Assembly (NCBI GenBank): GCA_039680225.1
Contig: JBDKTK010000432.1
Location: forward strand, 1-16,586
Direction: 5' to 3'
Length of the DNA: 16,586 bases
From: JBDKTK01 sp039680225
Lineage (GTDB): Bacteria; Desulfobacterota; Syntrophia; Syntrophales; UBA4778
Shown in pieces: positions 1-6,390 of this stretch. The translations under genes were made by a program, and so were the position numbers. The notes beneath the pieces were generated by a model, which was not told the DNA's origin, made no database searches, and saw only the letters and a list, made by a program, of their open reading frames with translations. Positions within the stretch are counted from its first letter, which is position 1. Every line of letters begins with the position of its first letter.

Positions 1-260
1 ATCATGGTGGCAAAATCGAGCCCGAGGCCGCGTTCCGCCCTGAACTTGCCGAAATCCTTTGCCGTCAGGCTCTCGGTCAGCTCGATTTCCCGTTCGCCCC
101 TTATGTTGTAAAAAATGACGGAATCGCCTTTTTTGATCCTGCCCAAAGGGCGTCCATCCGGCCCGGCAAGGACCAGGGGCAGCAGCGTTTCGTCTTCCTC
201 TCCATTTTTATAGGCCTGCCGTACAACTTGCGACAGCTTGCTAGTATCCTTATAATTCAT
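1..260 (-). CDS. BPG-independent phosphoglycerate mutase family protein, 5' part only (runs off the window)
   Basis: The visible 86 residues include G-D-S-V-I-F-Y-N-I-R-G-E-R-E-I-E-L-T-E-S and, at the window edge, L-D-F-A-T-M. Both resemble the end of the transferase domain and the return into the phosphatase domain of cofactor-independent phosphoglycerate mutases, which interconvert 3- and 2-phosphoglycerate. The start ATG is at 258-260 with a good AGGAGA site just upstream, and an in-frame TAA lies five codons before it, so there is no hidden N-terminus. In ordinary GpmI this motif sits near residue 260, but here it begins near residue 46. The protein therefore lacks the usual N-terminal metal-binding segment and catalytic serine, or carries them elsewhere. 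It is transcribed away from the next gene. The family call is moderately sure; the function is not. Confidence 0.6.
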   Translation of the reverse strand, partial: MNYKDTSKLSQVVRQAYKNGEEDETLLPLVLAGPDGRPLGRIKKGDSVIFYNIRGEREIELTESLTAKDFGKFRAERGLGLDFATM

Positions 261-329
261 TAAGTTCTCCTGTTAATTTAAACAGCCAAAATGTTTAACC
301 AAATGCCAAAGGCATGTAAAGGAAATAAA

Positions 330-358
330 TTGTTCCTTTTGCATTGAAAACTTAAAAT
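330..358 (+). promoter_or_regulatory. possible weak sigma70-type promoter for the 391-1409 genes
   Basis: TTGTTC (330-335) and TAAAAT (353-358) are separated by 17 bases and lie about 30 bases before the ATG at 391. The -10 matches consensus at five of six bases; the -35 is poor. The 130-base gap also holds two small inverted repeats: ATGCC-AAA-GGCAT near 303-315 and AAAGGAA/TTCCTTT at about 318-339. The gap separates divergent genes, so promoters must lie in it, but this assignment is tentative. Confidence 0.3.
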
Positions 359-390
359 GTAAATGTTAGAAAAACCCAAATTTTCAAGCT

Positions 391-789
391 ATGGACTTTA
401 AAAAAGAAAATGTCGAAAAGACCGACCTCGAAATCCTCCAGGAAAGGGCGGAGGTGCTCGGTCGCGCAGGTGAAAAACTTGCCCTGGCCCTGAATAAGCT
501 CAAGGCCATCGAATCGGTCATAAATATCAAGATGGAGACCCTGACGGACCCGGAATCGGAACACAGCCCCACCGATCTGATCGGGGACATCAACGGGGAA
601 ATCAGGCACTATAACGAGGCCAGGGAGTACGCCAAGCTGAGATATTATTATCTCATCGTGACAAGAGAGGCCATGGGCTTCCGCCGCCATAAATCGGTCG
701 AAGAGGTCTACTCTATCCCGCCCAAGAAAAAACCCCTCAGCAAGAGGAAGGATTGGACAGGTACAAAAACCAAAGAATCAGAATGGTAG
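391..789 (+). CDS. hypothetical helical protein, 132 aa, overlapping pcm
   Basis: I do not recognise this family. The protein is highly charged with no signal peptide or membrane segment. Residues about 8-50 look like a long amphipathic helix (E/K/L-rich, coiled-coil-like), and residues 68-95 form a second helix ending in a cluster of tyrosines (R-Y-Y-Y-L). The tail from about residue 110 is strongly basic and lysine-rich. No clear Shine-Dalgarno site precedes the ATG at 391, and an in-frame TAG at 367-369 excludes an upstream start. The last 37 bases overlap the start of pcm and contain its ribosome binding site, so the two are probably co-translated. In enterobacteria the pcm-nlpD pair is preceded by surE; this protein takes that place but does not resemble SurE. 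Confidence 0.65.
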   Translation: MDFKKENVEKTDLEILQERAEVLGRAGEKLALALNKLKAIESVINIKMETLTDPESEHSPTDLIGDINGEIRHYNEAREYAKLRYYYLIVTREAMGFRRHKSVEEVYSIPPKKKPLSKRKDWTGTKTKESEW

Positions 790-1409
790 ATTCTCAACTC
801 CGCTCCCGGGGAATAAAGGACGCGCGGGTTTTGAAGGCGATGGAGACTGTTCCGAGGCACCTGTTTGTGGACGAGGGCCTGAGGGACCAGGCTTATTCCG
901 ACGGCCCGCTCCCTATCGGGGAGAACCAGACCATCTCGCAGCCTTATATAGTCGCCCTGATGACCGAAGCCCTGGAACTGACCGGCAGGGACAAGGTCCT
1001 TGAGATCGGCACCGGTTCGGGCTACCAGACTGCCGTCCTCGCCGAACTTGCCGAAAGGGTGCTTTCCATTGAAAGGATAGCCTTCCTCGCCTCCCGGGCG
1101 CGAAGGCTGATCGAATCTCTCAATTACTTCAATGTCGCCATAAGGGTCGGCGACGGGACGCTGGGCTGGCAGGATGAAGCCCCCTTTGACGGCATCCTGG
1201 TGACAGCGGGCTCTCCGGAAATCCCCAAGACCCTTATCGAGCAGCTCGCTGTCGGCGGCAGGCTCGTCATTCCGGTGGGAGACCGCAGCTCGCAACAGCT
1301 TATCAGGGTCACACGCCAGTCCGAAGACGTGAAAGACCTGAAAAAAGAGGACTTCGGCGGTTGTCGTTTCGTTAACCTGATTGGAGAATACGGCTGGCAG
1401 GCCAAGTAA
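753..1409 (+). CDS. pcm: protein-L-isoaspartate O-methyltransferase
   Basis: The enzyme transfers a methyl group from S-adenosylmethionine to L-isoaspartyl residues in damaged proteins, starting their repair in the cytoplasm. Family signatures are clear: V-P-R-H-L-F-V-D-E near residue 34, P-I-G-E-N-Q-T-I-S-Q-P-Y (51-62) and the SAM-binding motif I V-L-E-I-G-T-G-S-G-Y-Q-T-A. The length of 218 aa is usual. The start is TTG at 753: it gives the N-terminus M-D-R-Y-...-R-M-V-x-x-Q-L typical of bacterial Pcm, and a GAGGAAGGA site lies immediately upstream although very close. ATG at 783 is an alternative that would remove ten residues. It overlaps the preceding small gene by 37 bases and is followed after 13 bases by an nlpD-like gene, the pairing known from E. 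coli. Confidence 0.95.
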   Translation: MDRYKNQRIRMVDSQLRSRGIKDARVLKAMETVPRHLFVDEGLRDQAYSDGPLPIGENQTISQPYIVALMTEALELTGRDKVLEIGTGSGYQTAVLAELAERVLSIERIAFLASRARRLIESLNYFNVAIRVGDGTLGWQDEAPFDGILVTAGSPEIPKTLIEQLAVGGRLVIPVGDRSSQQLIRVTRQSEDVKDLKKEDFGGCRFVNLIGEYGWQAK

Positions 1410-1422
1410 GGGAAAATGGCAG

Positions 1423-2406
1423 ATGCGGATATTGAGGCTCCTACCGGCCTTTTTTGTGATTTTTATTTTTGTATTCGGCTGCACGCATTCAATCACACCG
1501 TCATTTAAGAATAGCGGACCGCAAGGCGTTTACCATCATGTGAAAAAAGGTGAGACGCTCTGGAGCATTTCCCGAGCTTATAATATCGGCATCCAGCAGA
1601 TTGCGGAAGCAAACAAGATAACCAATGTCTCCCAGATAAGAGAGAACTCCGTCCTTTTCATTCCCGGCGCCGACCACACCATCGATTTCACCCAGAAGAC
1701 GGCCGCCCCGGACGAGACGGCCGAAGATGAACTTCCCCAGGAACCTGACGATGTGACCAGGGAGCCCAGGATAGCGACGAAAGACCTTGTAGATCCTGAA
1801 CCGGCGTCCTCCATGCCTGAAAAAAAAGAGATTAAAACGGGGGGCAAAAGCGCCAACGCTGTAACCCCTCCGGCTGATGTTCCGGTCAAAGCCCCTGTCA
1901 AGACGGAAAGCAGGACGGAAACCAAGCCACCTGACAAAGTAGATAGCAAGCCTCCCGTTACGGGAGAAAACAAGCCCGTCGAGAATGTAATTGCCCCCGG
2001 CAAGGCGGTCCAGGAGCAATCAGAAACAGACAAAAAGAAATTCGCCTGGCCTGTAAAAGGCAGCGTCACATCGCGGTACGGCATTCAGCCCAACGGAATG
2101 AAGATAAACGGCATCAGGATAGTTGCGCCGGACAACGCGCCCATTGTCGCCTCGGCGGCGGGCGCCGTCATTCACTCGGCGAACATCAAATATTACGGAG
2201 ACACAGTAATCATCAAGCATGACGAAAATTTTTCGACGGTGTACTGTCATCTGAAAGACAGGACTGTCAAGGTCGGGGATATCATAAAGAAAGGAGAAAA
2301 GATTGCGCTGGTGGGCAAGCCGGAAAACGGGGACGGCAAATCGTATCTCCATTTCGAGGTCCGCTACAGGAGCAAGCCCCGCGACCCCCTGCTATACCTT
2401 CCCTGA
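1423..2406 (+). CDS. nlpD: NlpD-like lipoprotein with LysM and degenerate M23 (LytM) domains
   Basis: The 327-aa product has a lipoprotein signal: M-R-I-L-R, a hydrophobic stretch, then V-F-G-C with the lipidated Cys at 20. A LysM peptidoglycan-binding domain follows at about 37-80, then a low-complexity Pro/Lys/Glu-rich linker (about 90-200), and an M23/LytM domain from about 206 to the end. Zinc-site residues look degenerate: the usual H-x-x-x-D region reads N-G-I-R-I and the usual H-L-H reads Y-L-H. It is therefore probably not an active endopeptidase but an activator of cell-wall amidases during daughter-cell separation, as NlpD and EnvC are in E. coli. I chose ATG 1423, with AAGGGA upstream, over a TTG at 1381 inside pcm because only the former gives a normal signal peptide. 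The gene lies 13 bases after pcm. Confidence 0.87.
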   Translation: MRILRLLPAFFVIFIFVFGCTHSITPSFKNSGPQGVYHHVKKGETLWSISRAYNIGIQQIAEANKITNVSQIRENSVLFIPGADHTIDFTQKTAAPDETAEDELPQEPDDVTREPRIATKDLVDPEPASSMPEKKEIKTGGKSANAVTPPADVPVKAPVKTESRTETKPPDKVDSKPPVTGENKPVENVIAPGKAVQEQSETDKKKFAWPVKGSVTSRYGIQPNGMKINGIRIVAPDNAPIVASAAGAVIHSANIKYYGDTVIIKHDENFSTVYCHLKDRTVKVGDIIKKGEKIALVGKPENGDGKSYLHFEVRYRSKPRDPLLYLP

Positions 2407-2423
2407 ATCGAAAAGGAGAACTA

Positions 2424-3092
2424 ATGAAAGTTATCGGCGACATCTATTTTTATGAATGGACCAGCTACTTTGAAAATAACTGCAACAGCTTTTACATAGG
2501 GGGCAGCGTCCAGGCGCTTATCGACCCCGGCCTCAAAAATTTCGTGCCGGACCTGCTCGGCAGGATGGAAGAAGACGGCATAGACCCCAAGCGGATCAAG
2601 TACGTCATCAATACCCATTCGCATCCCGACCATTACGAGGGGTCGGCGCTGTTCAGCGGCAAGGAGGGGGTGCAGATAGGATTGCATACGGCGGAAATCG
2701 AGTTCATGAAAAAAGGCGGAGCCGATCTCTACGACCTCTTCGGGCTGCCCTCTCCCAAGGTGAATATAAATCTCCCGATGCAGGAAGGCGACCTTGACCT
2801 CGGCGGGGAATCTTTTAAAGTGATCCTCTCCCCCGGACATTCGCCCGGGTCCATCGGCCTTTACTGGCCGAAATGGAAGGCCCTTTTCTGCGGGGATGTC
2901 ATATTCGACCGGAACGTCGGCAGGACCGATTTCCCCGGCGGCAGCGGAGCGCTCCTGAAGAAAAGCATCACGGAACTTTCCCAGCTTGACACCGATTTCC
3001 TCCTCCCCGGCCACATGGGGATGGTCAAGGGGAGCAAGGCCGTCCAGCAGAATTTCAAGATCGTTATGGAATCGATCTTCCCGTATATTTAA
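2424..3092 (+). CDS. metallo-beta-lactamase-fold hydrolase
   Basis: The 222-aa cytoplasmic protein carries the full metal-binding set of the fold: H-S-H-P-D-H (H65, H67, D69, H70), H139 in S-P-G-H-S-P-G-S, D158 in C-G-D-V-I-F, and H197 in P-G-H-M-G. The G-R-T-D-F-P-G-G-S segment resembles hydroxyacylglutathione-hydrolase-like members (the GloC/YcbL group), so thioester hydrolysis is plausible, but the substrate cannot be read from sequence. The ATG at 2424 has a strong AAGGAGAA site. It begins 17 bases after nlpD, probably in the same operon, and is followed by a rho-independent terminator. Fold is sure; specificity is open. Confidence 0.88.
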   Translation: MKVIGDIYFYEWTSYFENNCNSFYIGGSVQALIDPGLKNFVPDLLGRMEEDGIDPKRIKYVINTHSHPDHYEGSALFSGKEGVQIGLHTAEIEFMKKGGADLYDLFGLPSPKVNINLPMQEGDLDLGGESFKVILSPGHSPGSIGLYWPKWKALFCGDVIFDRNVGRTDFPGGSGALLKKSITELSQLDTDFLLPGHMGMVKGSKAVQQNFKIVMESIFPYI

Positions 3093-3140
3093 GCGCAAAC
3101 ACAAGGGCAATTGGGGATTTCGTTTTCGATCATTTCAGAG

Positions 3141-3165
3141 GGGCGACCGGCGGGTCGCCCTTTTA
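3141..3165 (+). terminator. rho-independent terminator after the MBL-fold gene
   Basis: A perfect 8-bp stem GGGCGACC (3141-3148) / GGTCGCCC (3153-3160) with a four-base loop is followed by TTTTATTTT. It ends the plus-strand genes 391-3092. On the minus strand no T-run follows the stem, so it should not terminate the convergent DUF1848 gene efficiently. Confidence 0.88.
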
Positions 3166-3190
3166 TTTTGGCGTATTTGCCGGGCACGAT

Positions 3191-4123
3191 TTAAAAAAGA
3201 GGCAAGTTCGCACCCTTTTCTTCAGCCGTCCCGCCTCCAAATATCTTTTCCGACCCGTCCAGTTCCCCGGTGAGCAGGGGCGATCCGCGCCTGTGCCTGG
3301 AAACATTTTCCCTGATAGCCGCGCAGTTGAAATTGGCGTAGCAGTAAAGGCACTCATGCCTGCAGGTGTTGTAGTCGCCAATGTCAATGCTTTTCGCGCA
3401 GGCGCAATCCTTTCTCAGCGGCTTGTTTTTTCCCTTGCGCAACTCCAGGCCGAACAGTTCGGAAACAAGTTCATCGTCGACGCACTTGCCGTGGCCGATC
3501 CCGAATTTTTCGAGGCTTATAGCTTCGGCGCAGGTTGCAACCTTTATCCCGCAACTCCCGGCAGCAGAAGCAATGCCTTGCGCGATGGTAATCATTTCGC
3601 TTTCATCGGGCGCCCTCACACCGGACCTTTCGAGCCGCCGTTTCGCGCTTTGGTAAATATCGACGAAACTGATGATGCATTTTTCCGTGTGTCCCTTGAG
3701 CCTTCGGGCGATGCTCTCAAAATTCCTGATGTGGAATTCCGGGCCGATCTTTTCGGAAAGCAGGACCGGGTCGTATCTCCAGACGATTTTTCTCTTCCCG
3801 ATCCTTCCTGATAATTCAATGAACAGATCTATCCTGGCATCCAGGAATGGCAGCCCCCGCTCGATCTCCGGGCCGTAAGGATTGAGCGTATACTGAAACA
3901 GGAAATTAAAACTCTCGAGCAGGCCCAGTTTGCCCAGCATTCCGGCGGGATTCTTGGTCACGAAGATTATGCAGTCAACAATATCGGGCCTGAGGATTAT
4001 TTTTGATATGTTTGTCCCGAACCTCGGGTTGCGCGCCAGCACGTATCCCTCTTTGATCCGGTTCGCGAACCATTCGGAATAGAAGGCCGGGATGTCAGTG
4101 CGCCTGCTTGCGGTGATGATCAT
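3191..4123 (-). CDS. DUF1848 family protein with C-terminal CX3CX2C cluster
   Basis: The N-terminus M-I-I-T-A-S-R-R-T-D-I-P-A-F-Y and the C-terminal block S-I-D-I-G-D-Y-N-T-C-R-H-E-C-L-Y-C-Y-A-N are hallmarks of the DUF1848 family, whose function is not established. Length 310 aa is normal. Cysteines cluster near the end: C240, C242, C254, C258, C261 and C267. C254-x3-C258-x2-C261 matches the radical-SAM [4Fe-4S] motif, though in classical radical SAM enzymes it lies nearer the N-terminus. An iron-sulfur enzyme is a reasonable inference, not a demonstration. The ATG at 4121-4123 has AAGAGAG upstream. The gene begins 62 bases after the Y-family polymerase stop and is co-directional with it and with lexA, so it is probably part of the same damage-inducible unit. 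No clear terminator was seen downstream. Confidence 0.85.
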   Translation of the reverse strand: MIITASRRTDIPAFYSEWFANRIKEGYVLARNPRFGTNISKIILRPDIVDCIIFVTKNPAGMLGKLGLLESFNFLFQYTLNPYGPEIERGLPFLDARIDLFIELSGRIGKRKIVWRYDPVLLSEKIGPEFHIRNFESIARRLKGHTEKCIISFVDIYQSAKRRLERSGVRAPDESEMITIAQGIASAAGSCGIKVATCAEAISLEKFGIGHGKCVDDELVSELFGLELRKGKNKPLRKDCACAKSIDIGDYNTCRHECLYCYANFNCAAIRENVSRHRRGSPLLTGELDGSEKIFGGGTAEEKGANLPLF

Positions 4124-4185
4124 GGTTAAACTCTCTTAATTATTTTTTTTGCGCATCCAAAATTAAATCAAATAGAATTTTTCCC

Positions 4186-5493
4186 TCACACCTTCACATG
4201 CCAGATCGGCAGGCCCAGGTGCTTGCGTTTCGTCTCGCCCTTGAGGCGGGTCTGGTCGCGCACGGTGGGTTCGCCGCGCCTGCCCTTGCCGCGCTTCTCT
4301 ATTTCGTGCGACCCGCCGAGGTGGACGGCATGCTTGCCGAACCGCGCTCCCAGGACATCGGCGGCCTTGTATATCTCCCTTACCTTTTCGGCCTTGACCG
4401 GGTCCTCGAAAAGGGAATACTGGATGTTGCTGTCGGCAACGAGATCGAGCAGGACAACGCCCGTTCCCCTGTAAATCTCATCCGGGTCGTAAATGGAATC
4501 GAATATCTCGCGGACAAGCTTTGCCATCTCGATCGGGTGGACGGAAGGCCGGACGAGTTTCGTCTCGCTCCCCCGGTAATCGAAATTTTGCATTTTCAGG
4601 TACAGCAGGATCTTCCGGGGCGCGAGCGAATAGCGCCGTGCCTTGATGCAGGCGGACTCAAAATTCCTGAGGAGGTGGGCAAATAAATAAACCGGGTCGC
4701 TCGTGGCCGGGGCGAACGTCTTGGTCTTGCTGATCGATGCGTAGCTGCTCTTCTCCTCCGGGGTGACGGTATAAACGGATTCGCCCCGCAGTTCCTGCCA
4801 GATCTCGATCCCGGGCTTGGTGAATTTTTTCCTGACAAGGCCTTCGGGAAGGTCCGCGAATTCCAGGGCCGTCCTGATGCCCATCTTGTTCAGGTAGTTG
4901 GTCGTCGCGGGGCCGATCCCCCAGATCTTCTCCACCGGCAGGTCCCGGATGTATTCGGGGATCTTGCGCCCGGGGATCGCCGTGAGGCCGTCGGGCTTCT
5001 CGTACTTGGAGGCGACCTTGGCAAGCACCTTCGTGATGCTCAGGCCCACGCTCACGGTTATTCCCAGCGACCGCTGGACCTCCCGCTTTATGTCCTGGGC
5101 GATTTTGCCGTACGAGGAATGCAGGGCCCTCCGGAGGCCCGTGATGTCCGCGAAGGCTTCGTCTATCGAGTACTCTTCCACCTGGGGAGTGTACCGCCTG
5201 ATTATATTGAACATGCGCCGGGAGAACATGCTGTAGGTCTCATAATCGGAGGGGAGGATTATCAGGCCGGGGCAGATGCGGCCCGCCTCGTGAAGGGGGA
5301 CGCCCCGCTTTACGCCCATTGCCTTTGCCGCGTAGCTCGCGCAGGCCACGATCCCGCGCTCACCCCCGGTGATCAGGGCCTTGCCCCTCAACTCGGGATG
5401 GATCGACTCCTCGATCGAGGTGAAAAAAGCGTCTCCGTCAATATGCATGATGGCCTGGGGCCAGGAATGGATATTTAAAAAATGCTCGCCCAT
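4186..5493 (-). CDS. dinB: Y-family DNA polymerase (DinB/Pol IV type, UmuC-like tail)
   Basis: This is a low-fidelity polymerase for synthesis across damaged template bases. The catalytic acids are present: D19 and D21 in M-H-I-D-G-D-A-F-F, and D111-E112 in Y-S-I-D-E-A-F. The two phenylalanines after D21 occupy the steric-gate region that excludes ribonucleotides. Helix-hairpin-helix-like K-I-W-G-I-G-P-A-T lies at about 189-197, followed by the little-finger domain. Q-Y-S-L-F at 358-362 fits the beta-clamp-binding consensus. After it come about 70 further residues, including G-K-H-A-V-H-L-G-G-S, an arrangement more like UmuC than short Pol IV, while the N-terminus is DinB-like. Start ATG 5493 has only GGAAG close upstream; M16 is an alternative. 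The gene lies 184 bases behind lexA, separated by a repeat. Confidence 0.92.
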   Translation of the reverse strand: MGEHFLNIHSWPQAIMHIDGDAFFTSIEESIHPELRGKALITGGERGIVACASYAAKAMGVKRGVPLHEAGRICPGLIILPSDYETYSMFSRRMFNIIRRYTPQVEEYSIDEAFADITGLRRALHSSYGKIAQDIKREVQRSLGITVSVGLSITKVLAKVASKYEKPDGLTAIPGRKIPEYIRDLPVEKIWGIGPATTNYLNKMGIRTALEFADLPEGLVRKKFTKPGIEIWQELRGESVYTVTPEEKSSYASISKTKTFAPATSDPVYLFAHLLRNFESACIKARRYSLAPRKILLYLKMQNFDYRGSETKLVRPSVHPIEMAKLVREIFDSIYDPDEIYRGTGVVLLDLVADSNIQYSLFEDPVKAEKVREIYKAADVLGARFGKHAVHLGGSHEIEKRGKGRRGEPTVRDQTRLKGETKRKHLGLPIWHVKV

Positions 5494-5499
5494 AATCTT

Positions 5500-5580
5500 C
5501 CGAACCTGTCCCCCTCTGGAGGGGGGCGCAGGGGGAGGGTTCGGACCACCCCCTTAATCCCCCGCCAGGGGGGACAGTTT
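5500..5580. repeat. palindromic C/G-rich intergenic repeat upstream of dinB
   Basis: The stretch is almost entirely runs of C and G and folds on itself. The outer arms AACCTGTCCCCCTCTGG (starting at 5504) and CCAGGGGGGACAGTTT (ending at 5580) are near-complementary. Inner arms CCGAACC (5500-5506) and GGTTCGG (5538-5544) form a second pairing. It ends seven bases before the dinB start codon. The form is that of a short dispersed palindromic element, but no second copy occurs in this window, so dispersal is an inference. Confidence 0.6.
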
Positions 5581-5677
5581 AAAAAAGGAGAAGTATAAAA
5601 TATAAGCGGCAAGAGAAATCGAACATCAACGGGACCAAACAGAATCGCAAAACGGAACTAAATTTTTCCCAACTGCA

Positions 5678-6271
5678 TTACAAATGATATTTCCGGATAA
5701 CGGCCGTGATCACGCCGCCTACTCTCAGTTCCTCGCGGGGCGTTATGGGGGAATATTTCGGGTTGGCGGCTTCCAGGACAATCTGCTTCCCCTTCTTGCG
5801 GAAGTATTTCATTGTCCATTCTCCGTCAACTTGCGCTATTACCACGTCGCCGTCCCTGGGCTCCCTGCCCTTCTCCACGATCACGAGGTCGCCCGGCTTG
5901 ATCCCCTCCCCCGTCATGGAATCCCCGTTCACTTTCAGGATGAAAGACGATTCCGGGCGGGTGATGAGGTATTCATCAATCGAGATCAGGTCTCTGAGTT
6001 CCTCCTCCGCAGGCGACGGGAAGCCGGCCTGGATCTCCCCCACCAGCGGCAGGGCAAAGCCCTGCTGGACCGGCCGCAGATATCCGCCCGGGTCTTTTTC
6101 CAGGACGCCGTTTTCAATAAGCTTCTTCACCCAGAAATGGACCACGCTCTTGGAGCGCACTCCAAGAACTGTAAGCATTTCCGAATAGGTCGGCATCCGC
6201 CTGTAAACTCTGAAAAAATCAAGGATCCTGTTTTCGACGGTTTTGATGGTCCTTTTTTCCATTCCGCTCAT
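5678..6271 (-). CDS. lexA: LexA family self-cleaving repressor with UmuD-like C-terminal domain
   Basis: The first 70 residues form a LexA-like winged helix (E-N-R-I-L-D-F-F-R ... M-P-T-Y-S-E-M ... V-K-K-L-I-E-N-G-V-L-E). The rest is an S24 self-cleavage domain closer to UmuD than to enterobacterial LexA: the cleavage site is A-G within Q-A-G-F-P-S-P-A. The nucleophile serine is in G-D-S-M-T-G-E-G-I and the general-base lysine in E-W-T-M-K-Y-F. RecA filaments should trigger cleavage and derepress target genes. I place the start at ATG 6271, preceded by GGAG. An upstream ATG at 6286 lies inside a repeat, and ATG 6262 is also possible. A repressor rather than a UmuD mutagenesis subunit is favoured by the intact DNA-binding domain, but dual use with the adjacent polymerase cannot be excluded. 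Confidence 0.9.
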   Translation of the reverse strand: MSGMEKRTIKTVENRILDFFRVYRRMPTYSEMLTVLGVRSKSVVHFWVKKLIENGVLEKDPGGYLRPVQQGFALPLVGEIQAGFPSPAEEELRDLISIDEYLITRPESSFILKVNGDSMTGEGIKPGDLVIVEKGREPRDGDVVIAQVDGEWTMKYFRKKGKQIVLEAANPKYSPITPREELRVGGVITAVIRKYHL

Positions 6272-6281
6272 TATCTCCGAT

Positions 6282-6354
6282 GTCATTCTGGAGGAGCAGG
6301 CGACTGAAGAATCTTTCTTTAAGAAAATAGATTCTTCGCTCCGCTCGGAATGAC
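6282..6354. repeat. hairpin-forming repeat in the lexA 5' region
   Basis: Nested inverted repeats: GTCATTCT (6282-6289) pairs with GGAATGAC (6347-6354) with one mismatch, GAAGAATCT (6306-6314) pairs exactly with AGATTCTTC (6329-6337), and the centre TTTCTTTAAGAAA is itself near-palindromic. The right half (agattcttcgctccgctcggaatgac) has the look of short palindromic repeats common between genes in many environmental bacteria. It lies between the lexA promoter and start codon, so it would be transcribed as a hairpin in the leader. Confidence 0.65.
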
Positions 6355-6390
6355 AATATTAAAAAAAACATCCCTCAATCCTGATTTTTC

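Noticed and set aside
303..339. Two small hairpins in the 261-390 gap as a terminator
   Set aside because: Stems are five to seven bases, AT-rich, and no gene ends there since flanking genes diverge; they may be operator-like but nothing supports a call.
1381..1422. TTG start at 1381 for the nlpD-like gene
   Set aside because: It lies within pcm and would put 14 polar residues before the signal peptide; ATG 1423 gives a normal lipoprotein signal and has a ribosome site.
708..1496. Long open frame on the minus strand opposite pcm
   Set aside because: It is antisense to a clear pcm gene, matches no family and has no ribosome site; high-GC coding DNA commonly leaves such frames open.
6262..6286. 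lexA start at ATG 6286
   Set aside because: This codon falls in the arm of the palindromic repeat and has no ribosome site; ATG 6271 with GGAG upstream is preferred, though 6262 remains possible.
5500..6354. CRISPR-like or insertion-sequence interpretation of the two palindromic elements
   Set aside because: There is no regular repeat-spacer pattern, no transposase frame and no target-site duplication visible; each element occurs once in the window.
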